A DNA stretch of 64,000 bases from Bugula neritina (lineage: Eukaryota > Bryozoa > Gymnolaemata > Cheilostomatida > Bugulidae): positions 25,026,628 through 25,090,627 of the forward strand of contig OZ037767.1 of NCBI GenBank assembly GCA_964035545.1, written 5' to 3'. This document shows, piece by piece, positions 40,554 through 52,800 of the stretch (within the stretch, counting starts at the first letter, position 1; every line of letters begins with the position of its first letter). Below the pieces are notes generated by a model. It did not search any database. It had not been told where the DNA came from and saw only the letters and a list, made by a program, of their open reading frames with translations. The position numbers and the translations under genes are program-made.

Positions 40554-42547
40554 GTAAGTAATACTAGTATATACTTGCTCTATAATTTCTAACTGCATAT
40601 GATTATAGTAAATGTAGCTAAATATTATACCCACAACTCTTTATACTTCCCATCATTTCTCTTGGTGTAAATGACTTCCATTTCACCTTCATAATCAGCA
40701 CAATTCTTAGCCATGTACAGTATAACACCCTGCATGCAGATTTAGCTTTATATTTATTATTAACTGTGTTTGCTGGTCTGTAAAGCATGCAGTGTTATAT
40801 GCTGTAGTGAATAAGACTATTATAATGTTGATAAGTTATTTCCAATAATGGTGTCACTCTTTCAGGATAAAATGATAGACAATATAAATTAACTATATTG
40901 TATATATATGGGTTTGCCAAATGATATTCAGACTAATTGCATATATCAGCCAAGTAAATTTTGACAAGTCTAGACAACTCTATCGCTACCTGTGTGAGTG
41001 CATCCTATCGAATGTTCTGTTTGCTGGAACTTAAGAAAAGAAGACTTTTTTACATAGCAGTAAAATTATCTCAATATATAGATGTAGCATTATAATTTCT
41101 ACAGCATCAAAACTTAAAATTATCACAACTGTATGCCGTGCATACATGCAATCATGGATTTAATAGATTCATTTATTGATAATGATTGTGATACTTGAGG
41201 GGTTTATAAAGCAATTTTAATCTAAATGCATTAGCTGGCTAGTTGATAGGAAATTAGGCTATGTTTAAGTTATTTTGCATAAAGCACACTAAATTTTAAA
41301 CTCAGCTAACAAAACAAAATTTCATCAAAGGTGGCAGAGACCGGTCAGGGTGATATCATGTGTGTGATGGGTGATCACAACTATTTTATCTTTGATGCTT
41401 TGTTATAGTCTGATTCTCTTAAGAAATATACATAACAGCTGAGCAAGTGTTTTTAATATGACCAATCAACTGAAAGAAATTAAAAAGAATTTATACACAA
41501 AAAGTTACTATAGAGACTTTACTCGTACATCTCCGCACACATCTCTACACGTGCTTTACTCATGAGTATGCTGAGCACATGCGTAAACAATTAAAGGTAC
41601 ACTGAAGATATTCTTCCTTTATAAGTCTAAGCTAATCGATATGAATAGAGTATACAGTCTTCTCTTTGTAGTCTTTTAGTAAAGACTTCTTTATCAATCA
41701 CTCTCAACTTGATCTGGATATTTTTAAAACTATATAATTTTATGTACAACCAATTGGACACCGTTTACTGCAAACTTAAAATGACTTGTTTGTGTTATCA
41801 GAATACTGTTAGCTCATTGTCTTTATATTCTATCTAATATATACCGTTATGTTAAAGAAGAAACTGTTGTAATACATTTGTGAGCAATGAAGGGATTTGA
41901 GAAATTCACATGAATTTATTACAAATATTCTATATAGGTTGTATGGTCCAGAACTTTCTCATTTTATTAGGTAGTTCTTTAACAAAGAATATAGTTCACA
42001 CTAAATTTTTCACAGCCATCATACAGCTATTATATTGAATTTTTATAGTTTACAGACGTACTTTATATACGTTCCTCTGAATTATTAACTGAATAAAAGT
42101 TGAATACAAAGAATAAATACAAATGTGCATAAAGTTCTTGTATCGCTTGTTAGGAAATACAAAGGTTTGTTTCACACTATCATAACCAATATTTTGTAAT
42201 TGACTTAAAGTATGACATATGGCACACAAAACCTGTCAGTATCATGTGGGGGTAACTTACACCCTGGTGCGAACTTTCTGCTAAAATTCCTAATTTGTTT
42301 AGGTTCAGGTTACTATAGTTACTATGTGCATTTATGAAGTGTCAGGAAATGACCGTGCGTAAATGACTTGTTATTCCTATGCCTTGTAATACAATAACCG
42401 GCATAATAATACTATAGTGCCATACCTCTATGATATTATAATGATTAAAAAGTTTTTAAATTAAATTAAATTTTTTTAATTTTTAACATATTGCTATCAT
42501 GTAGTTCTTCAACATAAGTTAGGGTTGACTCCCCGCTTTTAATATTA

Positions 42548-42808
42548 ATGTTAAAGAAAAGACAATTTCTTACAATTGTAATTTTAATAAGCTATTTACT
42601 ATGCTGCATCACAAAACTACAGCTGAAAACAATTAAATTGTCTTTTAGTAACCAAAGCAACTTAAAAAATTCACTTAAAAAACTCACGCAAATTTATGGT
42701 CACTGTCCTTGTGAGAAACCCTTGAAGAAAAGGTTTTTTCAAAGGGGACTAAAGACTTATTCATATGTGGCGCAGGAGCAATGGCCTTTACTGGGACCAA
42801 GCCCATGA
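42548..42808 (+). CDS. Doubtful small ORF with signal-like N terminus (86 codons)
   Basis: MLKKRQFLTIVILISYLLCC resembles a signal peptide, followed by a basic stretch (SLKKLTQIYG, EKPLKKRFFQRG) ending PLLGPSP. I recognise no family, the codon use is AT-biased like the flanking DNA, and no neighbouring exon supports it. It is listed only because the N terminus is unusual for a chance ORF. Confidence 0.12.
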   Translation: MLKKRQFLTIVILISYLLCCITKLQLKTIKLSFSNQSNLKNSLKKLTQIYGHCPCEKPLKKRFFQRGLKTYSYVAQEQWPLLGPSP

Positions 42809-43749
42809 TTTTGAGTTTATTGAGCCATTACTCTAACTCCTAGACAATGTGTGTGTGCGTGGGCCTGTCACATTTTTTATTATAAACTATTATATAGACT
42901 GATCTAATGATTACGTTTACAGGAGTTGTGTCCACAACTTTTGAGTAACTAATATAAGGGCAGTGCAATGCTACTAGTGCTTGTAGAGATCGAGCACTAA
43001 GAATACAATATAATTAGTTTTGCAAGGATGCATTTGCATTCTTGACGTGTTTAATCCTAACACAGAGCAAATAATATAGACGAAAATTAATGTAAATTAG
43101 CAAAATAAATATTAGAAGTTGAAAAATCTCAAACTATCAAGGAACTTTACATGACATACATCACACTAGTGTCTTACAAACATCTCTAAAAACTGTTGAA
43201 TGTTGCAACAGAGTCAGTTTTATTAAACAACATGTTGGTATTAGACATCATGTTGGTATTCGAGAGACCATAATCTAATTCTAGTCATAAGTTCAGCAAA
43301 AACGTCTTATAAACCACAAGCCCTTGATCTATATATTCAGTTGTAGATTGTATAACAGTTATTTTTCCTTAATAAAGTTTCTGCTGCAAGTTTTTACAGC
43401 AAAAAGCTTCAATGTTTGGTTCATGTTCAATAAAAAAGCTACTCTGTTCATGCACTCTAGTTTTGTGTACATTCATGGAGTCATACATTTAAGGAATATG
43501 CCGCAGCTATACGCTACAGCTCCTTTCCACAGGCTGTATGCAATCTTAGGTTTTTTAATGTACACACATCAGTGTAATTGCTCCATATTTTACTCTACTA
43601 TTATTGTTAATTTAACTATTGTAATTAAAGAATAGATTAGCTAATGCATACAACTTTTTATGTAACATTACAAAGCTGTGGGCATTATTGGTTCAATACT
43701 ACCAATTATTGATCTCAAAGGGTTTTTACGTCTATTGAACATTTTTGTT

Positions 43750-43865
43750 ATCCTAAACGCTGACGGCAGATTTATACCATGCTTTTGTGGGACACGTTTC
43801 ATACCATATCTGCTAGTGCTGCCGCGCAGTATACCTAAAGCTCAGTGAGTTGGTAAGGTGAAAAA
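43750..43865 (+). promoter_or_regulatory. Likely 5' UTR/promoter-proximal region of GLUT
   Basis: Base composition rises above the background here, with CpG-containing words (AACGCTGACGGC, GCTGCCGCGC), directly upstream of the GLUT ATG at 43866. The gene has no other obvious upstream exon at this promoter. No TATA element is assigned. Confidence 0.35.
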
Positions 43866-46800
43866 ATGGATGAGAAACAAAGAAAAAGTCTGCTGGACTT
43901 GTCGGGTGATACTCCAACATTTTCCAGCAAACAGGTAAAAGTGTTTCAGCATTCTTGAAATATTAAGAATTATTCCTTTTTGTGAAACTATTTACTAAAT
44001 AAACTGTTTGTTAAACACCAGAAACTTGCAAGATGTAAATACAGATACTGTATATTATATATAATATATATGTTAACATTCTTCAATCAACTCTCTTTGA
44101 AATTATTGTTGTGCTATAATCCTCTATAGCTGCATTATGAAGTTTATTCATCATGCAGAGGGAACTTGTTGAACTTTGTGTATGTGTTGCCATAGCAACA
44201 TGCATGTGTTGTGCAGTTTAAAGATTTCATATTACATGGCATGACTTTGAGCATATGATAATTCTAATTGTCATATTGGCATCTAACGTAGCAATCTTTC
44301 AATCTCTGTTGAAAGAACCCTACTCTGTATGCGCACCAATAGCATGAATTAACTTTTGACACACCTCCGTAGTTGCTTTTAGGTCGATGCTAAACAGATT
44401 GTTGGACTACTGCAGAGGCTATAGTAATGGCATTCAAGCTACACATTATTGCTGAATAGCTATAACGCAATATTGATCGCCTGAGCATTATATAAATAAA
44501 ATCAATTAATGCATTTATTGCTGTATAGAAAGGTATTTAATTCACAACTTTTCTGTTCTACTATAAAAGTTTGAGAGGCAAACTACATGAAGATTGCAGT
44601 CATCTAATCTATTCTCTAGAGAGTGAAATAATTTGAGCCAAGTCTATAGACCTGTCAGGCTATTTTTTAAGCATATCTCTTTTAGATTTTAAGTTACTGC
44701 TATAAAAGCTTTTAAGTTAATCAATATGTTTTGCTATAGAATACTTCGTAAACTATGGTTTTACTTTAGAGCTAGATATGCAAATGTTATCAATGTGAGT
44801 GCTGCATGAATGAGAAGAGATAACTATAGCACCTTTTAGCACTCATTTACCCAGTCATCTGTTTAATTAAACATAACCCAGTGTTAGCACTTCAAGTTTT
44901 TGAAGTATATAATCTTACAACTGTCGATGCTGCAAATAGCACCGAAAAAACTGCATGTAAAACAATTATTATAGCATAAATGGTAGAAATTCATTGTGTT
45001 ATTAAATATAAAGCAAAATTAAAGAATATTTTAGTTTACTCCTCACATTCTAGTCCAGTTCTATAAAAAAACATCTATAAGACAACTTCCAATTATGTCA
45101 TCTCCTCCTGGTCATTTATCTAAATTCTAATTTAGTAAATGTTAGATAAAATATCAAACATACAAGACAAAATGGCTTAAATACTAATTTAAATATGACC
45201 ACAGAAATTTTCAATGACTGGAGCAGGTGTATTTTGCTTTTATTTGCTAGACTAAACGCATAGACTGAAATAGTTTGAAAAAATTTAGGCATTGCTTAGC
45301 ATTTAGATTGTTACAAAAGTTTTCTCCACATTACGCTGCAGCAATGTGAACTCAATGAGTTCTGTAGTATCTTCAACAGCTGCTTGAGATGTCATTGATA
45401 AAGCAAATCTTTAAACAAGTTTATTATATAATTATAGGCTTGAACAAAATTACATATTTATATCTTTCTAGTAGAAGTCTATTTTTAGAATTTTATAAGT
45501 TTATGACGGAGAAACACAATGATTGGCTTTGCAGTGGCAACAATGTTTGAAAAAAAATGGAAATAGCTGATTAATTGTTAAACATTATAAGTTTATCATT
45601 TTCTGTACAAAACCAAGCAATTATCACCCTTTCTCTAAACTATTAAAAATCTATGGTTGCTACACTAACCATGGATTAGATGTTATGACGGAGAAACACA
45701 ATGATTGGCTTTGCAGTGGCAACCAAATTTGAAAAGAGATGGAAATAGCTGATTGATTGTTAAATATTATAGCATATTATCATGTTGGACAAAAAGATGA
45801 AAACTCTACCATCACATCCTTTTTCGTATCATAGCAGTCATTGATTTCAGCTTGCACATAACTTATGTGCTCACAACTTGCCTTGTTCCCGGTACAAAAA
45901 GTTTTGGCCAGCAGTCATGCAGAGAATATGAACCTTGTGACTTTAGGCTAATACAAAAACACGATAATGAACTTTACACTATGACTCTCTATTGTAAATT
46001 TGTAAAAAAATTGATCTATTGATGGAATCAGTTCACCTTTTACTATACATTATACCGAAATCAAATTTCTATGCTTTGTTGACATTGTTCTCATAATTGA
46101 GAATGTATTTTAAACATGATCTTGTATTTAGAAATTGTGCAGTCTTTTGTTTTCAATCAGGATCACATTACTCCGCCACAATATAGTTCAAGTAATGTAA
46201 TCTAATTAATCAACAAAACATTCTATAGTAACTCTATGAAAGCATTTTGACAGTTACACCGGGTTAGGTAACTTATTCTTTTACCAAATGAATAGAAATT
46301 TAATATTGTTGCTTTTGCAAAATGAATTGAGTAATTTCAAAAGCTTTGGCTTTGATCCAAAAATAGCCACAAATAAAAAGTAAAATTGGTGGCATATTGT
46401 AACCCGATTTTATTACTATTTAACAACAGTCCTCACTAAACTATATTAAAGTATATGACAAATAACAAGCAAATTTAAATGAATCCCATGACTTGTTTAC
46501 CGAGATAAGGTACAAGGCATTTGTCATTTGAACAGCAAATTGTTTTTCAATTCAAAAAGTAAAATAATTTTTTAACATCAAATTTTTGAAATTTGATATT
46601 AAAAACAAATTTTAAGCTTTCAGTGAAATCCAATTCAGTCTTGAACATTTTCTAAAACAAAAAATTTATGCCAGCAACTGAGCTGCTAGATTTATTTCAT
46701 ACTTATATAAGAGAAGTAATGAACATGTAATTTCGCTTAAGCTTAGCTCTTTTGAATTAAAACATTTTTTCATATAAATCTTGTTCACTTGATGAGCTAA

Positions 46801-49800
46801 GCAGATATACGGCGTGCAAGCACATAATATTATGCTTGTGACAATAGGCAAAGCGTTTAAATGCCTGACATTTAAACAAAAAGTAATTATTGAATGCAAT
46901 GTTTCTTGTTAATACAATAGTTATTAATTATTAGGAGTTTTTGGAATTTTAAAATAAATCATGCAATTCTTCTCTATATACTCTAGGTAGACTCTGTGTA
47001 GTAGCGATAGCTACTAAGTGTAGAGTTAATTGAATTAATAATGCACTGACTTAACAAATTTCTCAGTCAGTATATATTTTATGTTCAACTCAGTCATTAC
47101 TTGTTATGGTAAAAATTTGTGGTAACAGTTTCTTGTACTTATTGTGTTCTGGCAATGATTTAGTCCACTTTTGATTCATGGAATTACAAGGTCTTTCAAA
47201 ATGCACTGATGTATTCATTGAACCGTGACTCGAAATAGACCATTATTGAATAAAACCAATAACAAATTTACACCTATACAGTGCCAGTAATTTACCATTT
47301 AAGTTCATAAGTGTAGATTAAAATGGTATAGACTCTAGAATGTCTTTTGCAGCTGCTTTCTGTAATTTGCAGCTGGTCATATTTTACTTACTACTTATAA
47401 CTAAATCAAATGAAAATTTTATGCTTATAGTACTTTAAAAACTTGACATTGACTTTGAAGACTTAAAGTTATCTCATAATATCTATCTTGAAAGCCTTCC
47501 AGAACAAAAATTTTCTATCAAATAGTTTAGTAAGTTATTATATAAAATATATGACTGACGGTGATACTAAATTATATGGTAAATATAGAGAAATGCCACC
47601 ACAGTAGTAACTGTAATCAAAAGTCCTAGAATGAATCCTAGAGTAGCAAGGCATTGAGCGATTTTTGTTTTCTTTTCAACATTTCTATAATCTAGAAACT
47701 TATGGTCTGTGTAGGCTAGTAAGTTATATATTACAGCTAAAGGTCCAAACACTAATCCAGCTACATTGCAGAAATAACATACAAACAGACTGCATATCAT
47801 TGAATACCAAGACCATCGTTTCTTTCGATTGGCTCGCTCTTTGGTGTTGTTTAAAGGTTGATTTATTTTACAAACACTGCTTGTTGACAGTGGAGAGCTG
47901 AGCTGTTTGAAAGAGTTGGCATTTCTGTTACACCTTTTTTCTTGGTATTTGCCATTGTTGAGGCTCTCGGATACAGAGGTTGGAGAGAGTACAGGCATTG
48001 GGGAAATCCCAGAGTCAACGCTCCACATAGGACTTGGCTAGAGATCAAAACAGAGTTCTTTTTTTATATAAATTGTCTTGCTTATTAGTTATTATGTTTT
48101 TATACAACTGGGGGTTTTTGGGAATCCAAATTTGTTTCAATTCAATAGTTCGGTTTCCATAAAGTTGGCAAGTGTCCAAAGCTTGGTTCTCCAACAAAAG
48201 TTTTACTTAATAGTAAGACTGGCACTGGCCCAAACATAGAATCTTATTTGAAGCTATTGTTTTAAAATTAAATGCAGACCATTTTGAAGTTTGAAGTGAT
48301 ATTTGGGATTATTAACAAAATAATTAAAAAATGAACATTTAAGCAAACACGGATAATTTTTTTGCAATTAGCTACATGATAAACAAATAATTGTACATGT
48401 ATGATCGACGAATTGTGATATTTTACCTCTTCACCATTACTAAGAGGCGACATGGGATTGTGGACTAATATAGGCTGAAGGTTGACGCCTGGTGGAAATT
48501 CAAAAACTCCTTTACTTGCTTTTCTAAAGTCACTTGGTGCTGGTGGTAATGGAAACACTTCGTCTTCCTCTTCATTCATATTGTGCTTGGCTGAAAGAAC
48601 TCAAATTATTGGCACTAAAATAAATGATTACTTTGTACAACATACAGCTGCATTCGATGAAAAATCTTTGGAATTTCTTGCAAGACAACAAACAATAAAA
48701 GGGGTAGGTGCAGTAATGGAGAAATTGAAAAAAGCCTGTGTTCTAAATTGGAAATGTAGTATAAGAAGTTATGTCCTCCCGAGAAATTTATCCAACGACC
48801 CGAACCAAAATTTAATAATTCAATTATAAAGCTTAGGCTATCTCAATTTCTCCACTACTGCTCCTAAATGCAATACAATATTAACAGTAATGACTGATTC
48901 ACAATGACTATATTATATTGGCAGAGTACTTTCCCACTACTGTGTAGTGTAACAGCATACAGTTAAAATACTGATTCAGCAGCCAAAGGTGTCATACTAA
49001 TAAAGTGACTCAGTTAGAAAGAAATATATGCTACCAACCTTGTCAAGAAAGCTTGTCATATACATCTGTTCAATGCACCACTGGTTTTCTTACTTACCCA
49101 TTTGCTCCGTTCTGTGTCGGTATGCTTTAGAGCTACTTTAGAGCTACTCTAGTAGCATCTGACCAATCTTTTACTGCTATAGCTGAGACTGCTGGCTCAG
49201 CTATGCATATGTTGCTGTCTTGCACAAAGATTAGATACATTGCTCTCTATAATAGCTACTGAAGCATTATGTAGACAACAAAGTGACCACTTAGTAGAAA
49301 TAGCAATGACCTCCGAGAATGTATTGTTATACCATCATACTGATTTAATACCTTATAGCAAATTACAATTAAGAAAGATAGAGTAATTTAACAACTGTAG
49401 TCGAAAGGTCAACACCCTTTAAAGCACACACATTATGCTGTAATAATAATCCTGTGTGATTTCATTATTAGTTGTATCTAATACGTATAACCATTCATAT
49501 TAGCCTTGTCTTAATTCCAAATCTTAAAGTTTTTGTTTCAAAATTGAGCATAATTTGTGTTGGATTTCCTAAAACCATAATCTGCAGTTGATCTATGCAA
49601 AACATTTACTAGAAAATATTTCTGCCCAAAATAAAAAGTTCACAGCAACCGCAAATATTTTTCACGAAACTCTGCGTCATTCACTAATCCCACTGATGTT
49701 GGTAGAAATTTTGTTGATTTCACATAAAGAGCGGTAAATTGACTAGATAACAGAGTTCTGCTTCTTTGAAAGCCCATAGCCTTTGTTGGCAGCTAATACT

Positions 49801-52800
49801 TTAGAAAAGCCATAGTCTACCTAAAAATCTTATAATCAAAATTTTTGCAGAGATTTTGACTACAAAACGATAATATGAAAAGATAAATTACATATTATCA
49901 CCAGATGGTCAAATTTTAGGGCGTGATTAATAGATTTTGTGTTGCTAAAACAAAATATTGAATTAAAACCTATTCTGCTTTCAGGGGAGATTAACGAAAG
50001 CTCTGGCCATTACAGCATTCTTTGCAGCGATTGGTAACTCTTTCACTCATGGGTTCAACACTGGAGTTCTCAACTCCCCAGAACTTGTAAGTCAGTCTAA
50101 ATTTGGCTACTTTTTGGTGTTCGGCATTGTTATAAGTGAGATTATATTCTAACATAGTCTTGCATAAATGCCATTGTTTGCCTAGAGAGCAATTGTCCTA
50201 TATTCTGAGTATAGTACTGTAGAATTTCCATGTCAAGTGGAGCTCAATATTACAGTGACACTCTAAAGCAAGTTGTTGACCAGCAGGCTGTCATAAAACT
50301 AATAAATACAATTAATTTGTCTGTTAAAGCTTAGTGTGAGTAGCTACAAGAGGTTAGCTTCAATTTCATAATTTGTTTGACTGTTTTTATTGCAAAATCC
50401 ATTGTCACTAAAACAAAAAACTAAAAACTTATTGAACTTTGAAATTTAAATTTTATTTTTCTTCAAAAGTCATAGTCAAAGTAAATAATCAAAAGCTTAA
50501 AATTTGCTACTGTAACCAATGATACAAAATAAATATTTAATTACATTTAATAGTTAGAGAAAACTCCTGTAGCTAAATGAAGCTAATAAATACTTATAAG
50601 ATACCCGTGGCAGTTGTAGATGTTTTACTTCTACTATATTTCTACATTCAATATAATAACTATAATGTTGCTCACAGGTAACATAACTTCTAAATTCCAG
50701 AACATAATGTTTGTAGTGTAAAATGACATTTACAAAATAGTGTTATCCTATATATAGCATCTACAAGTGCTTTGAGATAGTTGTATCAATAATATTTCAT
50801 AAAATATATGAGTATATATTTTAGTTAATAAAAGATTTCCTCAATACTTCAACGCAAGCTCATTATGGAATCATGCCAAGTGAAAACTTGATTCAATTTC
50901 TGTGGTCTTTCTCTGTGTCGATCTATCTAGTAGGAGGATGTGCCGGTGCCTTCTCAGCAGGCTTCTTAGCCGATAGCTTTGGCAGGTGAGCATAACTCCA
51001 ACACTGTTACATTATACCTGGGAATTCCAATATGATTATAATAATTACTATTATACTTTTAGATGTAAAAAGTAATTCAGTTGTTATTTGAGTTATTTCA
51101 TTAAGACATATTGTACGATGCATTTGCTATAATTAGTTTCTACAGCGTAAATATAATGTTATGTTAAAATAGCTATGCAAGTACAGCATATAGACCTTTA
51201 GCGTGCATTAATAAAATTTAAAGTTAATCAACAGTTTAGGAGTTTATTAGATATAAAATAAAAAATATGACCGAATAGCAGCTAAAAATACTATATCCTG
51301 TACCCTGATACTTGAATAACTGAGCAAAATTCTGGAGCTTTAGTAACATTGGCCAAAAAGCTCCATTTTTATAACAATAAAAGTTTTATTTTGTCTTTTA
51401 ATTTTATTTTAATATCAAAATTAAATACCTTTTTACTATCATCAGTAACTAATATACTTAAGTTTAAGTTTTTAGGTAATGCATGAAATCATGTTTCATG
51501 TAATTATCTAGAAGATTAAAATAGTATATGTCATATATCAATTCACATAAGCTGCTTTTTTAGAAAATTTGTAAAATATCAAGTATGAGATTTTACTAAC
51601 AAAGTAAATCTAATGTAAGAAATACAAATTTTCAAGGAGTAACATTTGAGAAAGCTGAAAGCATTTATTAAAGGCTGCAACAAACAATAAAACAGAAACA
51701 CATGAAGGAGTTTTTAAGAACTCACTAAATTTTTTTCTAATCAAAATTAAACTCTGAAAATACACAAATAAGCTAAAGCTACAATATTTGTATGCAGCTG
51801 TAGCAACTAATCAGCAAGTTCTCTATGACTCTAACAATGTTTAGTTTATCATACTATGTTAACAGGAAGAAAGCCCTTCTCATGATGATAATTCCTGGTC
51901 TGATTGGAGATGTACTCTTTGGATTCTGTAAGTTGGCCAACTCCATGGAAATGCTAATAGCTGGCAGGTTTATCATAGGATTTAGCTGTGGTAAGTTCAA
52001 ATTTGCTCTTTCAAATAAAAAAGTTAATTTTTTTTATATTTAGAATGAAATTTTGAATTTTCTTTTTATAGTTAAGATATAACCTAGGTCCTAGGACATG
52101 CTTTATATTTATAATAATATAGCTTCTTATAGGAATTATGCCCAAGTGATTAAATAAAACGGGCACCACACGCAAAAAACTTTTAGTGACAACTTAATAT
52201 CTTATTAATTCGTATCCCAAGAGAAGATTTTGATATTATAGATAATTCTAATTACCTTAGCAGCTTAGTTTACTTGCCAGCACTTAAAGAAGGTTTATAA
52301 CATGCATTTAAGACACCTGTTTGATCTTTAATAAGTACCTTTCTTCAGTGTGATTGTTAATAATACTTTCTTTAATAATATTTTTAATCTTGTAAAACAT
52401 TTATGAGTGTTGAATGGACAAGTAGAGCAGTGGTATTGATTAGGCTAAACAACCACAAAGAATAATAAAAATGTCTAAAAGTTAGTATTTGATTATAATC
52501 AATTTTTGTAATTCAATTTTAGGCTATATATATATAGCCTAAAATTGAACACCAGTATTTATTGAAAAAATTTCATCAGGGTAAGAGTTTCTGTTTGTAA
52601 ATATGTTGCTATAAGGTTGTTTAACATATACAGGTGCTGGCTCGGGGTTAGTGCCCATGTATTTAACTGAAATAGCCCCAGTGAACATCCGAGGTGCGAT
52701 GGGAGTGCTACATCAACTGGCCCTCACAATAGGCATACTCATCTCACAACTACTCGGTCTAAGACAAATTCTGGGTAGAGAGGAGACCTGGCCACTTCTA

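Noticed and set aside
43324-43635. 103-codon plus-strand ORF upstream of GLUT
   Set aside because: Low-complexity hydrophobic translation with no splice signals, similarity or composition shift.
48482-48829. 115-codon plus-strand ORF
   Set aside because: Antisense of the first dispanin-like exon; the minus-strand frame joins in phase to the membrane exon and has family-like features.
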